Assembly: GCA_037349105.1 (NCBI GenBank)
Contig: JAYJMM010000082.1
Location: 682,001 to 746,000, forward strand
DNA from: Limnomonas spitsbergensis
Lineage: Eukaryota; Chlorophyta; Chlorophyceae; Chlamydomonadales
Length of the DNA: 64,000 bases
Reading direction: 5' to 3'
This document shows, piece by piece, positions 47,401 through 59,400 of this stretch. Every line of letters begins with the position of its first letter. Positions within the stretch are counted from its first letter, which is position 1. Below the pieces are notes generated by a model, which saw only the letters and a list, made by a program, of their open reading frames with translations, was not told the DNA's origin and did not search any database. Made by a program: the position numbers and the translations under genes.

Positions 47401-50400
47401 GTCTTAAAGCTTAACTGTAAACTCTTTACCTCACCTACCTCCAGCTGAAGTTCAACCCCGCTTAAAGACCATGAGGGTTTAATCTCAACCCTAAACCGTC
47501 AACCCATTACCATGTCTGGTGACAGCTGAGGTACAACCCCGCTTATAAACCTCCAAGGTGTAGAGGGTTTAGTCTCAACCCTATACCACGTTTACCACAA
47601 GCTGAGGTATGACCCCTCTTCAATACCATTAAGGTCAAGTCTAAAACCTAAACTGTAAACCCTATACATAATTGAAGACAAGTGGTCCCACACTTCAACA
47701 TGTCCATACATCCACACCTCCATACTTACCCACCCCCACCCACACCTGTCACCTCCCACCTGATCATGCACTGCCCCTGACACTGCCTGCCCAGGTACCT
47801 CATTGACGACAAGTGGCCCCACACCTCAACACGTCCATACATCCACACCTCCGTACACCTCCATACTTATCCACCCCCACCCCACCTCTCACCTCCCACC
47901 TGATCATGCACTGCCCCTGACACTGCCCACCCAGATACCTTATTGACGACAAGTGGCCCCCAAACGGGATCCCGCCACCCCCCCAAGTTCCGACTGAGGA
48001 CGAGGTGCTGGGCTCGGCCTTTGAAGACATTTCCAGGTGAGCGGGATGCGGAGCTGAGATTACGAGCAGGCTGTTCCCTAGAAACGTTTGTGTGCACTCG
48101 TATCTGTGTCGTGTTCTGTCATTTCGCGATTGTTCTTTTACGTCACGGTGACTGGTTGGTTGCAAAAGGCATGGGGCACCGATGACAGGATGCACCCTAA
48201 GAGGCCTTGGCCTGCGTTGTCGCCCAAATGATGTGGCAATAGAATGGCATTGTCATGCGCTACCAGATTTGCCAGAGGGGGGGGGGCAAACAGCATGATA
48301 ATGTGTATGTGTGGGGGGGAGGTAACAACATGGGAATATGTGGGGGGGGGGGCTAAAAGCATGCAAATGTGTGAGGGGGGGGGGACTAACAGCATGCAAA
48401 TGTGTGAGGGGGGGGGACTAACAGCATGCAAATGTGTGAGGGGGGGGGGACTAACAGCATGCAAATGTGTGAGGGGGGGGGACTAACAGCATGCAAATGT
48501 GTGAGGGGGGGGGACTAACAGCATGCAAATGTGTGAGGGGGGGGGGACTAACAGCATGCAAATGTGTGAGGGGGGGGGACTAACAGCATGCAAATGTGTG
48601 AGGGGGGGGACTAACAGCATGCAAATGTGTGAGGGGGGGGGACTAACAGCATGCAAATGTGTGAGGGGGGGGGGACTAACAGCATGCAAATGTGTGAGGG
48701 GGGGGGACTAACAGCATGCAAATGTGTGAGGGGGGGGGACTAACAGCATGCAAATGTGTGAGGGGGGGGACTAACAGCATGCAAATGTGTGAGGGGGGGG
48801 GACTAACAGCATGCAAATGTGTGAGGGGGGGGACTAACAGCATGCAAATGTGTGAGGGGGGGGGACTAACAGCATGCAAATGTGTGAGGGGGGGGGACTA
48901 ACAGCATGCAAATGTGTGAGGGGGGGGGGACTAACAGCATGCAAATGTGTGAGGGGGGGGGACTAACAGCATGCAAATGTGTGAGGGGGGGGGACTAACA
49001 GCATGCAAATGTGTGAGGGGGGGGACTAACAGCATGCAAATGTGTGAGGGGGGGGGGACTAACAGCATGCAAATGTGTGAGGGGGGGGACTAACAGCATG
49101 CAAATTTGCATGCGCTACCAGATTTGCAAAGCGAATAATAGCAACCGATGTCCTTGACGTAACCCAGGTCTTGTCTGTTGGCGCCCATAGAGGTTCAGGG
49201 TTTAAATCCTAAACCCTATCCCAGGTCTTATCTGTCGGCGCCCATGGAGGTTAAGGGTTTAAACTCTAAACCTTATCCCAGGTCTTATCTGTCGGCGCCC
49301 ATGGAGGTTGAGGGTTTAAACTCTAAACCCAATCTCTATCCGAGGTCTTACCTGTCGGCGCCCATAAAAGCTGGTGTGGCAAGGTGGACTCGGCAGGAGA
49401 CGATCCCCCATCAACTAAGAAAAGTGTGGATCATATGATGTCAAGAGAGTCCATCTCCCAACATACGTATTGCTTTGGTTTGGTCCTGAACAGTCCTTGC
49501 ACAGTCCATTTAAGGTCCTTTACGGTCCTTTTACGGTGCTTTTGCAGTCGGTTCACGGTCCTTTTATGGTCATTTCTCGGTCCTTTGACGGTCATTTCAC
49601 AGACATTTTACGGTCCTTTCACAGACATTTTACGGTCCTTTCATGGTCCTTTCATGGTCCTTTTACGGTCCCATCACCATCGAAACGGTTTCACTCCGCG
49701 TTTAATTAATTGTTTTTAGGGGTGCACGAACACTATGCGCGGTAAAAATAATTCAAGAATTCATGCTTCGCAAACTTGGTAATCACAGGCAAAAGCAACG
49801 ACTTGACGGGGTGCGCGGACTAATTTCATGTACCAAACATAAAAATATCGGCATACCGGTAATGCTACTGTCGACTATCTAGCAGCACTATCTAGCCGGG
49901 CTGTTCAGTTCAGGGCAGTCGGCTTCTTCATCTGCCGGAAAACACACGACCAAGGCCTATAGTCGGCGGTATTTGGCGGCGGTTGGTTTGTTTGCTGCTG
50001 CGCCGGTGGGCTCAGTGATGTTACTCTGATTGGCAGCTCACTCTGAGGTCGACGGTTCTGTTCCTGCCAAGGTTCATTTACCGTGTTCCAGGTGTAAGCG
50101 GGGAAACGTCTGGCGCTTTGCTATAAGTGTCCCGCAGAATGTCCTGAGCGGGCTATCATTCAAAGGATAGAACTGCTGTGGGTTGAGCGGTTCCTCACGC
50201 TCCTGCTTCGGCGGAGGAGGAGTCTTTCTTTCTTCTTTCTGTAGCTGCGCGGACCTTTATTAATAATATCTGAAGGGCTGCGCGCTCAGGAAATACAATT
50301 ATTTGCTCGAAATGGCTGCTGCGCGGACACATAGCTTATTTTGCTGCGAGGACGATTTGCTAAAATATTCAAATGCGGGGTGCGCAAACCCTATCCGGGT

Positions 50401-53400
50401 CTATGGTTCGGTCCTTTTACAGCTAGTGCCTTAAGGACAGTACCCGTGTGCTTACAGATTGGATGATGGTGTTTGTTGTTTCAGCCGTTGTTTTGTGGTC
50501 ATTTGTTCAGGCAATGGAGGTGGGACGAGAAAATGTGTGTATCATGGTAATGGTGTGTGGCGTTGAAGGAACATAAACATAACAAGATTAGTTACAGATC
50601 GTTGAAGCCGATTTCCCATGGAACATCACGAATTGTTGTGGTCGTCTGCTTCTTGACGGTCGAGTAAACAAATAAGTAAACTATTGGCAGCCAAGCAGAG
50701 GCAATTTAAATTAATATTAAGGGTACGGGAAGACCATCACAGTGCAATTACTTGCAGCTACTTCTGGAGTTACTTGCAGCTACTCAAGCAGTTACTTGCA
50801 GCTACTTAGGCAGTTACTTGCAGCTACTTATGCAGTTACGTGCAGCTACTTATGCAGTTACGTGCAGCTACTTATGCAGTTACGTGCAGCTACTTATGCA
50901 GTTACTTGCAGCTACGTATGCAGTTACTTGCAGCTACGTATGCAGTTACTTGCAGCTACTTATGCAGTTACTTGCAGCTACTTATCCAGTTACTTGCAGC
51001 TACTTATGCAGTTACTTGCAGCTACGTATGCAGTTACTTGCAGCTACGTATGCAGTTACTTGCAGCTACTTATGCAGTTACTTGCAGCTACTTATGCAGT
51101 TACTTGCAGCTACTTATACAGTTACTTGCAGCTACTTATGCAGTTACTTGCAGCTACGTATGCAGTTACTTGCAGCTACGGATGCAGTTACTTGCAGCTA
51201 CGTATGCAGTTACTTGCAGCTACTTATGCAGTTACTTGCAGCTACTTATGCAGTTACTTGCAGCTACTTATGCAATTACTTGCAGCTACGTATGCAGTTA
51301 CTTGCAGCTACTTATGCAGTTACTTGCAGCTACTTATGCAGTTACTTGCAGCTACTTATGCAGTTACTTGCAGCTACTTATGCAGTTACTTGCAGCTACT
51401 TATGCAGTTACTTGCAGCTACGTATGCAGTTACTTGCAGCTACTTATGCAGTTACTTGCAGCTACTTATGCAGTTACTTGCAGCTACTTATGCAGTTACT
51501 TGCAGCTACTTATGCAGTTACTTGCAGCTACTTATGCAGTTACTTGCAGCTACTTATGCAGTTACTTGCAGCTACTTATGCAATTACTTGCAGCTACGTA
51601 TGCAGTTACTTGCAGCTACTTATGCAATTACTTGCAGCTACTTATGCAGTTACTTGCAGCTACTTATGCAGTTACTTGCAGCTACGTATGCAATTACTTG
51701 CAGCTACGTATGCAGTTACTTGCAGCTACTTAGGCAGCTACTTATGCAGCTACTTGCAGCTACTTAGGCAGCTACTTATGCAGTTACCTGCAGCTATTTA
51801 GGCAGTTACTTGCAGCTACTTAGGCAGTTACTTGCAGCTACTTATGCAGTTACTTGCAGCTACTTAGGCAGTTACTTGCAGCTACTTAGGCAGCTACTTA
51901 TGCAGTTACTTGCAGCTACTTAGGCAGTTACTTGCAGCTACTTATGCAGTTACTTGCAGCTACGTATGCAGTTACTTGCAGCTACTTATGCAGTTACTTG
52001 CAGCTACTTATGCAGTTACTTGCAGCTACTTATACAGTTACTTGCAGCTACTTATGCAGTTACTTGCAGCTACGTATGCAGTTACTTGCAGCTACGGATG
52101 CAGTTACTTGCAGCTACGTATGCAGTTACTTGCAGCTACTTATGCAGTTACTTGCAGCTACTTATGCAGTTACTTGCAGCTACTTATGCAATTACTTGCA
52201 GCTACGGATGCAGTTACTTGCAGCTACTTATGCAGTTACGTGCAGCTACTTATGCAGTTACTTGCAGCTACTTATGCAGTTACTTGCAGCTACTTATGCA
52301 GTTACTTGCAGCTACGTATGCAGTTACTTGCAGCTACGTATGCAGTTACTTGCAGCTACTTATGCAGTTACTTGCAGCTACTTATGCAGTTATGTGCAGC
52401 TACTTAGGCAGTTACTTGCAGCTACTTATGCAGTTACTTGCAGCTACTTATGCAGTTACTTGCAGCTACTTATGCAGTTACTTGCAGCTACTTATGCAAT
52501 TACTTGCAGCTACGTATGCAGTTACTTGCAGCTACTTATGCAATTACTTGCAGCTACTTATGCAGTTACTTGCAGCTACTTATGCAGTTACTTGCAGCTA
52601 CGTATGCAATTACTTGCAGCTACGTATGCAGTTACTTGCAGCTACTTAGGCAGCTACTTATGCAGTTACTTGCAGCTACTTAGGCAGCTACTTATGCAGT
52701 TACCTGCAGCTACTTATGCAGTTACTTGCAGCTACTTATGCAGTTACTTGCAGCTACTTATGCAGTTACTTGCAGCTACTTAGGCAGTTACTTGCAGCTA
52801 CTTAGGCAGCTACTTATGCAGTTACTTGCAGCTACTTAGGCAGTTACTTGCAGCTACTTATGCAGTTACGTGCAGCTACTTATGCAGTTACTTGCAGCTA
52901 CTTATGCAGTTACTTGCAGCTACTTAGGCAGTTACTTGCAGCTACTTATGCAGTTACTTGCAGCTACTTATGCAGTTACTTGCAGCTACTTAGGCAGTTA
53001 CGTGCAGCTACTTATGCAGTTACGTGCAGCTACTTATGCAGTTACTTGCAGCTACTTATGCAGTTACTTGCAGCTACTTATGCAGTTACTTGCAGCTACT
53101 CAAGCAGTTACTTGCAGCTACTTATGCAGTTACTTGCAGCTACTTATGCAGTTACGAGCAGCTACTTATGCAGTTACGTGCAGCTACTTATGCAGTTACG
53201 TGCAGCTACTTATGCAGTTACTTGCAGCTACTTATGCAGTTACTTGCAGCTACGTATGCAGTTACTTGCAGCTACTTATGCAGTTACTTGCAGCTACTTA
53301 TGCAGTTACTTGCAGCTACTTATGCAGTTACTTGCAGCTACGTATGCAATTACTTGCAGCTACGTATGCAGTTACTTGCAGCTACTTATGCAGTTACTTG

Positions 53401-56400
53401 CAGCTACTTATGCAGTTACTTGCAGCTACTTATGCAGTTACTTGCAGCTACGTATGCAATTACTTGCAGCTACTTATGCAGTTACTTGCAGCTACTTGCA
53501 GCTACGTATGCAGTTACTTGCAGCTACTTAGGCAGTTACTTGCAGCTACTTAGGCAGTTACTTGCAGCTACGTATGCAGTTACTTGCAGCTACTTAGGCA
53601 GCTACTTGCAGCTACTTAGGCAGCTACTTATGCAGTTACTTGCAGCTACTTAGGCAGTTTCTTGCAGCTACTTATGCAGTTACGTGCAGCTACTTATGCA
53701 GTTACTTGCAGCTACTTATGCAGTTACTTGCAGCTACGTATGCAGTTACTTGCAGCTACGTATGCAGTTACTTGCAGCTACTTATGCAGTTACTTGCAGC
53801 TACTTATGCAGTTATGTGCAGCTACTTAGGCAGTTACTTGCAGCTACTTATGCAGTTACTTGCAGCTACTTATGCAGTTACTTGCAGCTACTTATGCAGT
53901 TACTTGCAGCTACTTATGCAATTACTTGCAGCTACGTATGCAGTTACTTGCAGCTACTTATGCAATTACTTGCAGCTACTTATGCAGTTACTTGCAGCTA
54001 CTTATGCAGTTACTTGCAGCTACGTATGCAATTACTTGCAGCTACGTATGCAGTTACTTGCAGCTACTTAGGCAGCTACTTATGCAGTTACTTGCAGCTA
54101 CTTAGGCAGCTACTTATGCAGTTACCTGCAGCTACTTATGCAGTTACTTGCAGCTACTTATGCAGTTACTTGCAGCTACTTATGCAGTTACTTGCAGCTA
54201 CTTAGGCAGTTACTTGCAGCTACTTAGGCAGCTACTTATGCAGTTACTTGCAGCTACTTAGGCAGTTACTTGCAGCTACTTATGCAGTTACGTGCAGCTA
54301 CTTATGCAGTTACTTGCAGCTACTTATGCAGTTACTTGCAGCTACGTATGCAATTACTTGCAGCTACGTATGCAGTTACTTGCAGCTACTTAGGCAGCTA
54401 CTTATGCAGCTACTTGCAGCTACTTAGGCAGCTACTTATGCAGTTACCTGCAGCTATTTAGGCAGTTACTTGCAGCTACTTAGGCAGTTACTTGCAGCTA
54501 CTTATGCAGTTACTTGCAGCTACTTAGGCAGTTACTTGCAGCTACTTAGGCAGCTACTTATGCAGTTACTTGCAGCTACTTAGGCAGTTACTTGCAGCTA
54601 CTTATGCAGTTACTTGCAGCTACGTATGCAGTTACTTGCAGCTACTTATGCAGTTACTTGCAGCTACTTATGCAGTTACTTGCAGCTACTTATACAGTTA
54701 CTTGCAGCTACTTATGCAGTTACTTGCAGCTACGTATGCAGTTACTTGCAGCTACGGATGCAGTTACTTGCAGCTACGTATGCAGTTACTTGCAGCTACT
54801 TATGCAGTTACTTGCAGCTACTTATGCAGTTACTTGCAGCTACTTATGCAATTACTTGCAGCTACGGATGCAGTTACTTGCAGCTACTTATGCAGTTACG
54901 TGCAGCTACTTATGCAGTTACTTGCAGCTACTTATGCAGTTACTTGCAGCTACTTATGCAGTTACTTGCAGCTACTTATGCAGTTACTTGCAGCTACTTA
55001 TGCAGTTACTTGCAGCTACTTATGCAGTTACTTGCAGCTACTTATGCAGTTACTTGCAGCTACTTATGCAGTTACTTGCAGCTACTTATGCAGTTACTTG
55101 CAGCTACTTATGCAGTTACTTGCAGCTACTTATGCAGTTACTTGCAGCTACTTATGCAATTACTTGCAGCTACGTATGCAGTTACTTGCAGCTACTTATG
55201 CAATTACTTGCAGCTACTTATGCAGTTACTTGCAGCTACTTATGCAGTTACTTGCAGCTACGTATGCAATTACTTGCAGCTACGTATGCAGTTACTTGCA
55301 GCTACTTAGGCAGCTACTTATGCAGTTACTTGCAGCTACTTAGGCAGCTACTTATGCAGTTACCTGCAGCTACTTATGCAGTTACTTGCAGCTACTTATG
55401 CAGTTACTTGCAGCTACTTATGCAGTTACTTGCAGCTACTTAGGCAGTTACTTGCAGCTACTTAGGCAGCTACTTATGCAGTTACTTGCAGCTACTTAGG
55501 CAGTTACTTGCAGCTACTTATGCAGTTACGTGCAGCTACTTATGCAGTTACTTGCAGCTACTTATGCAGTTACTTGCAGCTACTTAGGCAGTTACTTGCA
55601 GCTACTTATGCAGTTACTTGCAGCTACTTATGCAGTTACTTGCAGCTACTTAGGCAGTTACGTGCAGCTACTTATGCAGTTACGTGCAGCTACTTATGCA
55701 GTTACTTGCAGCTACTTATGCAGTTACTTGCAGCTACTTATGCAGTTACTTGCAGCTACTCAAGCAGTTACTTGCAGCTACTTATGCAGTTACTTGCAGC
55801 TACTTATGCAGTTACGAGCAGCTACTTATGCAGTTACGTGCAGCTACTTATGCAGTTACGTGCAGCTACTTATGCAGTTACTTGCAGCTACTTATGCAGT
55901 TACTTGCAGCTACGTATGCAGTTACTTGCAGCTACTTATGCAGTTACTTGCAGCTACTTATGCAGTTACTTGCAGCTACTTATGCAGTTACTTGCAGCTA
56001 CGTATGCAATTACTTGCAGCTACGTATGCAGTTACTTGCAGCTACTTATGCAGTTACTTGCAGCTACTTATGCAGTTACTTGCAGCTACTTATGCAGTTA
56101 CTTGCAGCTACGTATGCAATTACTTGCAGCTACTTATGCAGTTACTTGCAGCTACTTAGGCAGCTACTTATGCAGTTACTTGCAGCTACTTAGGCAGTTA
56201 CTTGCAGCTACTTAGGCAGTTACTTGCAGCTACGTATGCAGTTACTTGCAGCTACTTAGGCAGCTACTTGCAGCTACTTAGGCAGCTACTTATGCAGTTA
56301 CTTGCAGCTACTTAGGCAGTTTCTTGCAGCTACTTATGCAGTTACGTGCAGCTACTTATGCAGTTACTTGCAGCTACTTATGCAGTTACTTGCAGCTACT

Positions 56401-59400
56401 TATGCAGTTACTTGCAGCTACTTAGGCAGTTCCTTGCAGCTACTTATGCAGTTACTTGCAGCTTCTTAGGCAGTTCCTTGCAGCTACTTATGCAGTTACG
56501 TGCAGCTACTTAGGCAGTTACTTGCTCACGTCTACTCCGCTTGCAGGAGTGAAGAAGAAGCGGACCGGCGCCTCATCATGCGACTGCGCGAGCGGACCTC
56601 GCACCTGGACTCGCAACTGGGGGCTCTGCGCCTGGCAGGCGTGGCGGGCGAGAAGGGGATCAAGCTCAAGCCCAGCAACGTCTCGCAGCTGACACGCGAG
56701 CAGCAGGGCGAGGCTGAGAAGTATGTGGGTGAGTGAGAGGTGGAGAAGTATGTGGGTGAGTGAGAGGTGGAGAAGTATGTGTGAAGTGGAGAGTGGGTGG
56801 GTGGGTGAGAGGTGGGGGAGTATGTGGGTGGGTGAGAGGTGGGGAAGTGGGTGGCTGAGTGGGAGGTGGGGAAGTGGGTGGCTGAGTGAGAGGTGGGGAA
56901 GTATGTGGGTGGGTGAGAGGTGGGGAAGACTGTGGGTGGGTGAGAGGTGGGGAAGTATGTGCGAAGTGGAGAATGGGTGGGTGGGTGAGAGGTGGAGAAG
57001 GGGGTGGGTGAGTCAGAGGTGGAGAAGTGGGTGGGTGAGTGAGAGGGGGGGAAGTGGGTGGATGGGTGAGAGGTGGAGAAGTGGGTGGGTGGGTGAGAGG
57101 TGGAGAAGTAGGTGGGTGGGTGAGAGGTGGAGTGCTGCTTGGGCCGTAGGCCAGTCAGGGTTTGTTCCCCACTGCCCCTGTGACGGCTGCCCAACAGTCT
57201 GTCCAAGGTAGTTATCTCATGTGCCCGGTGGCCATCCTTAACTCTCACGCCTCCCACGGGGCGTGGCTTTCTTTCTGGTCTCATGTCACAAACGGTGGCC
57301 ATGACCCATGCCTGAGCCGAAATGAGTGGCTTCCACAATCCACCCACTTGCTTGGGTATTTATTTATTATCTATTTCCACAATTCACCCACTTGCTTGGG
57401 TATCTATTTATTATTTATTTCCACAATCCACCCACTTGCTTGGGTATCTATTTATTATTTATTTCCACAATCCACCCACTTGCTTGGGTATCTATTTATT
57501 ATTTATTTCCACAATCCACCCACTTGCTTGGGTATCCATTTATTATTTATTTTCACAATCCACCCACTTGCTTGGGTATCTATTTTTATTTATTTTTATT
57601 TATTTCCACAATCCACCCACTTGCTTGGGTATCTATTTTTATTTATTTCCACAATCCACCCACTTGCTTGGGTATCTATTTTTATTTATTTCCACAATCC
57701 ACCCACTTGCTTGGGTATCCATTTATTATTTATTTCCACAATGCACCCACTTGCTTGGGTATCTATTTATTATTTATTTCCACAATCCACCCACTTGCTT
57801 GGGTATCTATTTATTATTTATTTCCACAATCCACCCACTTGCTTGGGTATCTATTTAATATTTATTTCCACAATCCACCCACTTGTTTGGGTATTTACGT
57901 ATTTGTTTCATGAACACGCAAGTCATTGCTGGCGGACGTTCCCGACATAGCATGCGGTCCCGGCTGTTTCAGTCCTTATATAATCCCTTGCCCTGAGCAC
58001 TGATCCCTAAGCCCTCAAAACTGATCCCTAAGCCCTCAACACTCTCCACTGGCAGGCGTTCCCGACATGATGCGGTTTGAGAATGAGAAGCTAAGGGAGG
58101 AGCTGGACCGCCTCAAGAAGGTTCTGGGGCCCGGGCCTCAAGGAGGCAACGAGAAGCTGCTCAGAGAAAACGCCCTGCTCATCTCCCAGGTAGGGTTTAG
58201 GGTTTCGACAGTAAAACCTGAATGCCAGGTAGGTTATAGCACCCTGTGGATGGGGTTTAGGGTTTCAACCGTAAAACCTGAAGGCCAGGAGGGTAGGCAT
58301 CTGTGGACAGGGTGTAGGGTTTGGGTCATGAACCTTAAGCCAGGGTTTGGGTCCTAAGCCCTGGTCTCGGGTCATGAAAGGTTTTGGGATTTAAACCCTA
58401 AGCCCTAAACCCTAACCCTTGGTCTCAGGTCACGAAAGGGTTTATGCCCTAAACCCTACAGCCCAACCACTGATCCCTTAACCCTGCACTTCCCGGTCTC
58501 AGGTCGCAACGCTCAGCAGTGACCGGTCGCGCGCGCAGCTGGCCTCTGAAATCGCACATCTGCAGGAGGAGAACAACGGGCTGCGAAAGAGAGGCGGAAG
58601 CCTACAGTCGGACGCCGCCAACAAGTGAGGGTGGACATGACGATCTTGGGCACTCGTGAAAGACTTGTGAACTGCTGATTGGGAGCCCGGCGGGGTTTAG
58701 CCGGGGTTTGCCGGAATGGGGGGGTGCCAGCTCACCAGGAGATATGGGCCTTCGTCCCATTTCCCCAGTGTCGGTACTGGCATCCCTTCCCTGGATCCCG
58801 CAGTTGCTTATACTTAGTTTCATTGTTTTGCTGGCTGTGTGAAGCTGCTCGGATCTCAAAACTGAAGAGTCTGATCCCTGATCCCTTCCACTTATATAAA
58901 TATTTTCCATCCCTTTGGAGCCGCTTGAACAGGCCGTGGAGGTGCATGCGCTATGGTGTATTAGAATCGGTATGATTAGTAGCTAAGATCCTGTATAGGC
59001 TAAGGCTAGGCTAGGGTGTAGGTTGTATAAGTTAGGGTGTAGACTGAACAGCTAAGGCTAGGCTAGGGTGTAGATTGTATAAGTTAGGGTGTAGACTGAA
59101 GAGCTAAGGCTAGGCTAGGGTGTAGGTTGTATAAGTTAGGGTGTAGACTGAAGAGCTAAGGCTAGGCTAGGGTGTAGGTTGTATAAGTTAGGGTGTAGAC
59201 GGAAGAGCTAAGACTAGGCTAGGGTGTAGATTGTATAAGTTAGGGTGTAGACGGAAGAGCTAAGGCTAGGCTAGGGTGTAGGTTGTATAAGTTAGGGTGT
59301 AGACGGAAGAGCTAAGACTAGGCTAGGGTGTAGATTGTATAAGTTAGGGTGTAGACGGAAGAGCTAAGGCTAGGCTAGGGTGTAGGTTGTATAAGTTAGG

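Noticed and set aside
50742..56215. Many overlapping + strand open frames of up to 349 codons
   Set aside because: The 22-bp unit has no stop in any frame, so all three frames are open by construction; this is intron satellite.
57162..57950. Hydrophobic frames (FIIYFHNPPTCLGIYLL) resembling membrane segments
   Set aside because: They come from the 44-bp TATTTATTATTTATTT repeat in intron 23.
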